In this document: positions 55,734-64,000 of the stretch, piece after piece
Layout: every line of letters begins with the position of its first letter
How positions within the stretch are numbered: the first letter of the stretch is position 1
DNA from: Mariluticola halotolerans
Lineage (GTDB): Bacteria > Pseudomonadota > Alphaproteobacteria > Rhizobiales > Devosiaceae
DNA: 64,000 nt
Assembly: GCF_021611515.1 (NCBI RefSeq)
Contig: NZ_CP090960.1
Coordinates: 2,896,001 to 2,960,000, forward strand
Direction: 5' to 3'
Position numbers and translations under genes: made by a program
The notes under the pieces: generated by a model
Told to the model about the DNA's origin: nothing
The model's database searches: none
The model's input: only the letters and a program-made list of their open reading frames with translations

Positions 55734-57026
55734 ATGGCGAATGTGGTTGTTGTCGGCTCGCAGTGGGGCGATGAAGGCAAAGGTAAAATTGTCGACTGGC
55801 TGAGTGAACGCGCCGATGTGGTGGTGCGCTATCAGGGTGGGCACAATGCCGGCCATACGCTGGTTATCGACGGGGTGAGTTACAAGCTGGCGCTGCTGCC
55901 ATCCGGGCTTGTGCGTGGGGGCAAATTGTCTGTGATCGGTAATGGCGTGGTGGTTGATCCCCACCATTTCGTGGCCGAAGTCGACAAATTGCGGGGTCAA
56001 GGCGTGGAAATTACCCCTGAGAATTTGCGCATTGCGGAAAATGCGCCACTTATTCTCAGCCTGCACCGTGAACTGGATGCCATTCGCGAAGGGTCAAATA
56101 CGGGTTTGCGAATCGGTACGACCAAGCGGGGTATCGGGCCAGCCTATGAAGACAAGGTTGGCCGTCGGGCCATTCGTGTTGTGGATCTGGCCGACACAGA
56201 TACACTGATGCCGAAGATCGAGCGTCTTTTGAGCCATCACAATGCGCTGCGGCGTGGCATGGGACTGGAAGAAATCAGTGCCGATGCCATGTTTGAGGAA
56301 CTGACTTCGGTTGCCGCCGACATTTTGCCGTTTGTGGACCAGGTCTGGCGTCTGCTGGATGAAAAACGCCGTGCCGGTGCGCGTATTCTTTTCGAGGGCG
56401 CACAGGGCGCGCTACTGGACAATGATCACGGAACCTATCCTTTTGTGACCTCGTCAAACACTGTTGCGGGGCAGGCTGCTGCTGGTTCCGGTATGGGGCC
56501 GGGAGCTGTTGATTATGTCCTGGGTATTACCAAAGCCTATACGACGCGGGTTGGCGAAGGGCCGTTTCCCACCGAACTTGATGATGAGATTGGTGAATAT
56601 CTTGGCGTCACCGGCAAAGAGTGGGGCGTGAACACCGGGCGCAAGCGCCGTTGCGGCTGGTTTGACGCTGTGATCGTGCGGCAGACAGTCAAAACATCGG
56701 GTATTAACGGCATCGCGCTGACCAAGCTTGATGTGCTTGACGGTCTTAAAGAAATTAAAATTTGTGTCGGTTATGAGCTAGATGGTCAAAAAATTGACTA
56801 TTTGCCTGCTTCTATGGGAGCACAAGCTGGTGTCAAGCCGATCTATGAGACACTCGAGGGGTGGAGCGAGACAACTGCCGGCGCGCGGAGTTGGGCAGAA
56901 TTGCCCGCTCAAGCGGTCAAATATGTCCGCTATATCGAGGAACTCATAGGTGCGCCGGTCGCCATGCTTTCCACAAGTCCTGAGCGGTTGGATACCATAC
57001 TGGTGCACGACCCGTTCCAAGATTGA
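55734..57026 (+). CDS. purA: Adenylosuccinate synthetase
   Basis: A 430-residue GTP enzyme that makes adenylosuccinate from IMP and aspartate. The P-loop-like [14 protein letters not shown] is at the N-terminus, with [20 protein letters not shown] and the [13 protein letters not shown] block. Alone on its strand. Confidence 0.96.
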   Translation: MANVVVVGSQWGDEGKGKIVDWLSERADVVVRYQGGHNAGHTLVIDGVSYKLALLPSGLVRGGKLSVIGNGVVVDPHHFVAEVDKLRGQGVEITPENLRIAENAPLILSLHRELDAIREGSNTGLRIGTTKRGIGPAYEDKVGRRAIRVVDLADTDTLMPKIERLLSHHNALRRGMGLEEISADAMFEELTSVAADILPFVDQVWRLLDEKRRAGARILFEGAQGALLDNDHGTYPFVTSSNTVAGQAAAGSGMGPGAVDYVLGITKAYTTRVGEGPFPTELDDEIGEYLGVTGKEWGVNTGRKRRCGWFDAVIVRQTVKTSGINGIALTKLDVLDGLKEIKICVGYELDGQKIDYLPASMGAQAGVKPIYETLEGWSETTAGARSWAELPAQAVKYVRYIEELIGAPVAMLSTSPERLDTILVHDPFQD

Positions 57027-57072
57027 GTTTTTTTGCTAAAAGAGCTCAAGAAAAGTGAGTATTGAGTAACGA

Positions 57073-59328
<2,256 letters not shown>

Positions 59329-59364
59329 CCTCCCCCGGTTTTTATCGCGGGTGTGGAATTGTGA

Positions 59365-59396
59365 AAAATCCGGGTGCAGATGCATCCGGGTTTTTT
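59365..59396. terminator. Terminator after the 751-residue protein gene
   Basis: AATCCGGGTGCA (59367-59378) pairs with TGCATCCGGGTT (59381-59392) with two G:U pairs, followed by T6. Confidence 0.8.
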
Positions 59397-59503
59397 CGTA
59401 TCCGCCGGGTTGGTTTTTTTGGCTTTTGCAAACGCAACAAGGGGTTGGGGCTGTTTTGTTGGGCTTATCTAAGCCTTTATTCAGCCATTCACAGCCCCCG
59501 GTT

Positions 59504-60148
59504 TCAGCCCAGTGTCAGGGGTGAAAGTGTGCCTTCGTTAAGGGCGAAATGGGTGCTGGCGAGGGTTTTGACGTCGGTTTCGTCATGACTGACGATGATG
59601 ACATGCCATTGGCGGGCTTTGGTGAGATCGCGCACCAGCTGGCGCATGGCGATCGCGGTTTCCGGGTCGAGGCCGGAAAAGGGTTCATCGAGCAAGAGGA
59701 TTGGCCGGTCGCGCAACAGAGTGCGGGCGAGGGCGACGCGCTGTTTTTGGCCGCCGGAGAGATTGGCGGCGCGGCGGGGGCCGAGGCCTTCAAGACCGAC
59801 ATCGGCAAGGGCTGAGGTGATGCGGGTCTCGCGCTCGCTTTTGGGCAGGGCCTTGGGCAGGCCGAGGGCGAGATTGGCAGCGACGCTTAAATGATCAAAC
59901 AGATTGTCGGCCTGAAAGAGGATTGAGACCGGACGCTGTTCGGGCGGCAGGGCGGTGATGTCTGTGTCATCAATCAGGACGCTGCCGCCGGTTGGGCGAA
60001 GGAACCCGGCGATCAGATCGAGCAGGGTTGATTTGCCCGAGCCGCTGGCACCGGTCACGGCGGCAATTTCGCCGGGGGCGACGCTCAGATCGAACAGATA
60101 GGGCGCGTAACCGGGATAGGTGAAGCCGAGTTGATCAATCCTGAGCAT
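59504..60148 (-). CDS. thiQ: Thiamine ABC transporter ATPase
   Basis: A 214-residue ATPase. Walker A GASGSGKST, signature NLSGGQKQRVALARTL, Walker B ILLLDEPFSGLD. The ATG at 60148 (MLRIDQLGFTY) is inside the end of thiP, a 14-base overlap. It powers ThiBP import of thiamine. Convergent with the 751-residue gene. Confidence 0.92.
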   Translation of the reverse strand: MLRIDQLGFTYPGYAPYLFDLSVAPGEIAAVTGASGSGKSTLLDLIAGFLRPTGGSVLIDDTDITALPPEQRPVSILFQADNLFDHLSVAANLALGLPKALPKSERETRITSALADVGLEGLGPRRAANLSGGQKQRVALARTLLRDRPILLLDEPFSGLDPETAIAMRQLVRDLTKARQWHVIIVSHDETDVKTLASTHFALNEGTLSPLTLG

Positions 60149-61745
60149 TGGACAATTTCCCAAACAGGGCGGGGAGCGCCCAGAAAGCGATGAGGCTGAT
60201 GAGCAGCAAAAGCGCGGCGATGGAGGCGGCGTCATTGGTGCGATAGGCGCCCATGGCGCGCACCATCAGCCATGGCAGGGTGGCAAAATCCTCGGTGCCG
60301 AACATTGAGATGACGCCGAGATCGCCGAGCGAGAAACAAAACCCGAGGGCGAAAACAAGGCCAATTTCGCGCCCGAGCAGGGGCCATTCGACCAAACGCC
60401 AGCGGGCAAGGCCGGAAAGCCCCAGAGAGCGCCCGAGACGGCGATAACGGCGCTGGATGGTGTCGAGGGTCGGGCCGAGGGTTGAAAGGGCAAAGGGCAG
60501 GGTTAAAAGCGCATTGGCGATGATGAGCACGACGGGCGCGGCGGCATGCATGGGCAGGCCGGTATTGCGGATGGCGAGGAAGAACCCCAGCGACATGACC
60601 ACGGCGGGCACTACCAGATAGGCATAGGCGGGCAGGCTGATGAGGGTGCGGGTGAGGCGGTTTGCGCTTTCGCTGCGGGCCATGCACAGCACAATGGTCA
60701 GGCCAAGAGCGAGGCTGGCGCTGGCAATGCCGACAATGAGCGAGGTGAGGGCTGCGGACCAGAAACTGGCGCGGGTGATGGCGGCCATAAGGCCCGGGCC
60801 CAGACCGTTAACGAGAACGGCGATGAGCGGCAGGGCGAAGCCGAACAGGCCGAGCGCAATGATGATGATCTGGCAGGATTTCATCCAGCGGCCACTGGAC
60901 CATTCATGCCCGCCCGAATTGCCGGCGCTGGTGAGGCTGGGGGCAAAGGAAATGGCGGGCAGGATGATGGCGGCGCAAATGACCAGTTGCACGAGCGCCA
61001 GTTGCACCGCGCCATTGAGATCGAAATTGAGGCGGACGGCTGAATAGATGGCGACTTCCATGGTCTGATTGGCCGGGCCGCCGCCGAGCAGGAGGACAAT
61101 GGGAAAACTGGTGAAGGCCAGAAGAAAGATGATGGCGCTGAGACCGGGCAAGGCGCTGGACATGATGGGCCAGTCGAGCACTTTAAAGCGCTGCCAGGGG
61201 GAGAGATTGAGGCTTTGGCCGGTCTTGAGCGGGATTTTGGGAATGGCATCGAGCCGGGCCAGAAGAATGCGGGCGGCAAAGGTGCCATCGAGAATGACAT
61301 GGGCGGCGAGAATGCCTTGTAGGCCAAAAATGGAACTGCCCAGATCGAACCCGAGCGGGACGAGCAATGCATTGATCCAGCCGGCGCGGCCCCAGACCTG
61401 CAAAAGCCCGAGGGCAACGACAACGCCGGGGGTGACAATGGCGGCGGCGAACAGGCCGATGACGAAGGCGCGACCGGGAAAGCGCAAGCGATTGAGCGCC
61501 CAGGCGAGGGCAATGCCGACAATAAGCGAGAGAATGGTGGTGAGGCCCGCCTGAAGGGCTGTCATGCGCACCAGATGGGCCATATCGACCGGCACGCTGG
61601 GCGAGCCGGTGACGGCGGTGTGCTGGATGTTCCAGAAAATGGTCAGCGTCAGCCCGACAATCAGCATGGCGACCAGGGCACCTGCGGCCTTGCGGATGGT
61701 GCCTGAGGGCCAGGTCCGTGCCGATGTGCTGTTATGCGCAGCCAT
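60135..61745 (-). CDS. thiP: Thiamine ABC transporter permease
   Basis: A 536-residue permease with two six-span halves (each with an EAA-like loop: LGRSLGLSGLARWRLVEWPLL). The ATG at 61745 (MAAHNSTSARTW) is chosen; the upstream in-frame residues overlap thiB-proximal DNA and are not conserved. Middle gene of thiBPQ. Confidence 0.9.
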   Translation of the reverse strand: MAAHNSTSARTWPSGTIRKAAGALVAMLIVGLTLTIFWNIQHTAVTGSPSVPVDMAHLVRMTALQAGLTTILSLIVGIALAWALNRLRFPGRAFVIGLFAAAIVTPGVVVALGLLQVWGRAGWINALLVPLGFDLGSSIFGLQGILAAHVILDGTFAARILLARLDAIPKIPLKTGQSLNLSPWQRFKVLDWPIMSSALPGLSAIIFLLAFTSFPIVLLLGGGPANQTMEVAIYSAVRLNFDLNGAVQLALVQLVICAAIILPAISFAPSLTSAGNSGGHEWSSGRWMKSCQIIIIALGLFGFALPLIAVLVNGLGPGLMAAITRASFWSAALTSLIVGIASASLALGLTIVLCMARSESANRLTRTLISLPAYAYLVVPAVVMSLGFFLAIRNTGLPMHAAAPVVLIIANALLTLPFALSTLGPTLDTIQRRYRRLGRSLGLSGLARWRLVEWPLLGREIGLVFALGFCFSLGDLGVISMFGTEDFATLPWLMVRAMGAYRTNDAASIAALLLLISLIAFWALPALFGKLSNAQD

Positions 61746-61844
61746 TATCCACCGATCATATTGAGGGGGTGCCGCCCCATGACGCGTTACGGCGTGAGAA
61801 GAGCAGGGTCGGCCCCTCCCGGCAAGGGGAGAGGCCAATGGGTT

Positions 61845-62846
61845 TTACTGGATCGCCTCGAACATTTCGGCAATCCACTCATTGGATTTTTCGTCGACCA
61901 GTTTGTCGTCGAGCAGGAGAACCGGCTCCGGCTTGATCAGCGTGTCAAAGGCTGCGGGCAGGCCATCGGGCAGATCGGCAATCGGGTAAACCCAATTGGT
62001 GGTGGGGATGATGCCTTGTGCCTCGGGCGTGATCAGGTAGGCGAGAAAATCGCGGGCGAGGTCCTGATTTTCCGATGATTTGAGAATGCCGGCCACTTCG
62101 ACCTGAAGGTAATAGCCCTCGGAGAAGGGGGCGGCGAGATAGCGGTCATCCTCTTCGGCGATCATATGATAGGCCGGGGAGGTGGTGTAGCTCAAAGCCA
62201 TGTCGGCCTCGCCGGACAAAAGCAGCGCATAGGCATCTGACCAAGATTTGGCGACGGTGAGGATATGCGGGGCCAGACCTTCCCAGATTTCTGCCGCGCG
62301 GTCGCCATAGGCGGCCTTGATCCACAGCACCAGGCCGAGACAGGGGGTGGAGGAACGCGGGTCCTGCAGCGCGATTTTCAAATCCGCGTCGGCGGCGATC
62401 AGCTCTTCAAAAGAGGTGGGGGGATTGGGCAGGGTTTCCTTGTTATAGACAAAGGCGAAATAGGCATAATCGAAGGGCACGAAATCTGCCGCCTGCCAGT
62501 CGCCGGGGACGTTGAGGGCGCTGGTATCGACCCCATGATCGGCAAAGAGGCCGGTCTGGCGCGCTTCCTCGGCGATGGAGGTGTCGAGGCCAAGAATGAT
62601 ATCGGCCTTGGTGCTGTCGCCTTCAAGCTGGGCGCGGCGCAGGGCACCGATGGAACTATCGACACCAACGAAATTGACCGTGCAGCCGCAAGTGGCTTCG
62701 AAGCCGGATTTCAGGCCGGGGGCCGGGCCCCATTCGGCGGCAAAATCATCATAGGTGTAGATGGTGAGGGTTGGGCTTTGGGCAAAAGCGGGCAGGGCCA
62801 GAAGGCCAATAAAAGCCGCGAGCGCCAAGCGGATGGGTGACGACAT
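61845..62846 (-). CDS. thiB: Thiamine-binding periplasmic protein
   Basis: A 333-residue binding protein. The signal peptide (LALAAFIGLLALPAFAQS) precedes a type-II binding fold with LTIYTYDDFAAEWGPAPGLKSGFE and TSPAYHMIAEED. The ATG at 62846 has AAGGAAA upstream. First gene of the riboswitch-controlled operon. Confidence 0.92.
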   Translation of the reverse strand: MSSPIRLALAAFIGLLALPAFAQSPTLTIYTYDDFAAEWGPAPGLKSGFEATCGCTVNFVGVDSSIGALRRAQLEGDSTKADIILGLDTSIAEEARQTGLFADHGVDTSALNVPGDWQAADFVPFDYAYFAFVYNKETLPNPPTSFEELIAADADLKIALQDPRSSTPCLGLVLWIKAAYGDRAAEIWEGLAPHILTVAKSWSDAYALLLSGEADMALSYTTSPAYHMIAEEDDRYLAAPFSEGYYLQVEVAGILKSSENQDLARDFLAYLITPEAQGIIPTTNWVYPIADLPDGLPAAFDTLIKPEPVLLLDDKLVDEKSNEWIAEMFEAIQ

Positions 62847-62925
62847 GGTCGTTTCCTTTTTGCTTGGGCATGCAATGAAGGTGTCCGGTGGCGCGGGGCA
62901 CGCAATGTGACCCTTGCCATCTCGA

Positions 62926-63000
62926 TCTTCCTCCGCCAGCATGACCTGGTTCAGGTTCAATGGGTAATTCTCAGTTCCGGTTTTCCGAAACACCCCAGCG
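62926..63000 (-). promoter_or_regulatory. TPP riboswitch of the thiBPQ operon
   Basis: On the minus strand the leader has the thi-box order GCTGGGGTG, CTGAGA, ACCC, GAACCTGA and CAGGTCATGCTGGCGGAGGA, the conserved core of the thiamine-pyrophosphate aptamer. It lies 80 bases upstream of thiB, so thiamine pyrophosphate should repress the transporter. Confidence 0.92.
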
Positions 63001-63034
63001 AGACAAATCGAAACGTAGTGAGAGTAATTGCCAA

Positions 63035-63754
63035 GTGCAAGAGGCCATTGACCCATCCAGCCGCCCGGCTGACTTAAGCTTTGAGACGACGCTGGTGATT
63101 GTTGGTGGCGGTGCCGTGGATATTGCGCTGTTGCAGCGGTTACACGCCGCCGGCGCGGCAGTGGTGGCGGCTGATGGCGGCGCTGAGACCTGTTTGCGGG
63201 GCGGGATTATGCCGCAGGCGATTATCGGGGACATGGACTCGCTTGGCGACATTGCGGGGTGGGCCAAAAAGACCCACATTATTGAAATCGCCGAGCAGGA
63301 AAGCACCGATTTTGAAAAATGCCTGCAAGCGACGGCAGCGCCGGTGACGCTGGCGCTGGGGATGACCGGCAAACGGCTTGACCATACCCTTGCGGCGCTG
63401 GATGCCCTGGCGCGGCATGCGGCGGACCGCTGGGTCATCATGGTGGATGAGGAAGATATTGCGCTGGCGGTGTGTGGCGGGTTTGCGTTTGAGGTTGTGC
63501 CCGGTACGCGGGTTTCGGTGCATCCCTTGCAACAAGTGCGTTTTGCCGGATCCACCGGCTTGCAATATCCGCTCGATGGACTGGTGCTGGCACCGGGGGT
63601 GCGCACGGGCACATCGAACATGGCGGAGACCGGGCCGTTTTCGATTGAGACAGAGCCGGGAGAAACCGGGGCCTGGCTGTTGATTGTGGGGCGGGAACAT
63701 CTCGACCCGTTGGTCGACCGGCTCAAGGGACTGGCAATGGATGTAACCGGTTAG
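63035..63754 (+). CDS. Thiamine pyrophosphokinase
   Basis: A protein of about 239 residues that adds pyrophosphate to thiamine. ADGGAETCLRGGIMPQAIIGDMDSLGD and GMTGKRLDHTLAALD are family signatures. The frame is open back through the riboswitch DNA, so I chose GTG at 63035 as the earliest likely start; no clear ribosome site is visible, hence the start is uncertain. Divergent from thiBPQ. Confidence 0.85.
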   Translation: MQEAIDPSSRPADLSFETTLVIVGGGAVDIALLQRLHAAGAAVVAADGGAETCLRGGIMPQAIIGDMDSLGDIAGWAKKTHIIEIAEQESTDFEKCLQATAAPVTLALGMTGKRLDHTLAALDALARHAADRWVIMVDEEDIALAVCGGFAFEVVPGTRVSVHPLQQVRFAGSTGLQYPLDGLVLAPGVRTGTSNMAETGPFSIETEPGETGAWLLIVGREHLDPLVDRLKGLAMDVTG

Positions 63755-63925
63755 GGCATATCCGGTTTGGATGGCTTGCGGGGCTGCGCACAATTCCGTT
63801 CTACGATGTTTGATGGGGGAGGCAATGTTTTCTCTAATATGTCGGCAAATTGAGCGGGCATGCCTCGCGCTTTGAGCGCCGAAGACTAGAATGGCGGCAG
63901 TTTTTGAACATGGAGTTTTACGCAA

Positions 63926-64000
63926 ATGCGCAACGCGATTTTTGCATTCGCTTTGGCCGCCGGCCTGACCGGCGCCGCCACTGCCCAGGCGACGGAAGTG
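63926..64000 (+). CDS. Start of a secreted protein, cut by the window end
   Basis: Twenty-five codons: a positively charged start and a hydrophobic core (IFAFALAAGLTGAATAQA), a Sec signal peptide with an AQA site. A GGAG ribosome site precedes the ATG. Product unknown. Confidence 0.6.
   Translation, partial: MRNAIFAFALAAGLTGAATAQATEV

Overview
The window is a stretch of alphaproteobacterial chromosome with high GC content and dense, mostly housekeeping gene content. The gene orders tol-pal/tilS/ftsH/glmM, zapA/6S RNA/5-formyl-THF cyclo-ligase/YmdB and trcR/DUF1192/rcdA/rpmE, together with TTAA-N7-TTAA (CtrA-type) sites and a serC-motif RNA, point to the Hyphomicrobiales (Rhizobiales). A Devosiaceae-like organism is my best guess, but that is inference from gene order and style only. 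I recognised no tRNA, rRNA, CRISPR array, prophage or insertion sequence.

Layout. 1-2.6 kb: proton-translocating transhydrogenase pntA(partial)-pntAB-pntB. 2.6-12.2 kb: LysE exporter, a membrane-embedded alpha/beta hydrolase, a FrnE-like DsbA protein, rpsU, purEK, a TetR regulator with its own palindrome, two small DUF465 proteins, a TauE-type transporter and a Kef-type antiporter. 12.2-14.6 kb: a cell-cycle block of trcR, DUF1192, a candidate small RNA behind a perfect CtrA box with a CcrM site (GAGTC) beside it, rcdA and rpmE. 14.7-20.3 kb: an MsbA-like ABC exporter, a MotA-like/OmpA-like pair, an inositol monophosphatase and efp. 20.3-27.7 kb: Sel1 protein, ThiE-like protein, SH3 protein, pgk, marC, gap and tkt on the minus strand, a central-carbon cluster. 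27.9-35.9 kb: DUF4164, zapA, 6S RNA, 5-FCL, ymdB, an AGCS symporter, yebC, a diguanylate cyclase and ruvCAB.

35.9-37.2 kb is a gene-free island of palindromic repeats, including a 109-bp element with 28-bp terminal inverted repeats. 37.2-48.0 kb is the cell-envelope and division block ybgC-tolQRAB-pal-ybgF-tilS-ftsH-glmM. 48.2-53.6 kb has an outer-membrane protein behind a second perfect CtrA box, a YcaQ-type glycosylase, a 55-codon membrane protein behind an FNR/FixK-like box, and the serine pathway genes serC (behind a serC-motif RNA) and serA. 53.6-59.3 kb has slyX, two transporters, purA and a large membrane protein with 14 perfect copies of a GAGCCT hexamer. 59.5-63.8 kb is the thiamine block thiBPQ under a TPP riboswitch, with thiamine pyrophosphokinase divergent. 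The window ends inside a gene for a secreted protein.

The most promising undescribed items are the CtrA-linked small RNA upstream of rcdA (13.45-13.59 kb), the FNR-box small membrane protein (50.3-50.6 kb), the non-flagellar MotA/OmpA pair (16.6-18.7 kb), the structured segment in the repeat island (36.62-36.75 kb) and the hexamer-repeat protein (57.1-59.3 kb). All functional statements are from reading the sequence and family knowledge; no database search was possible.
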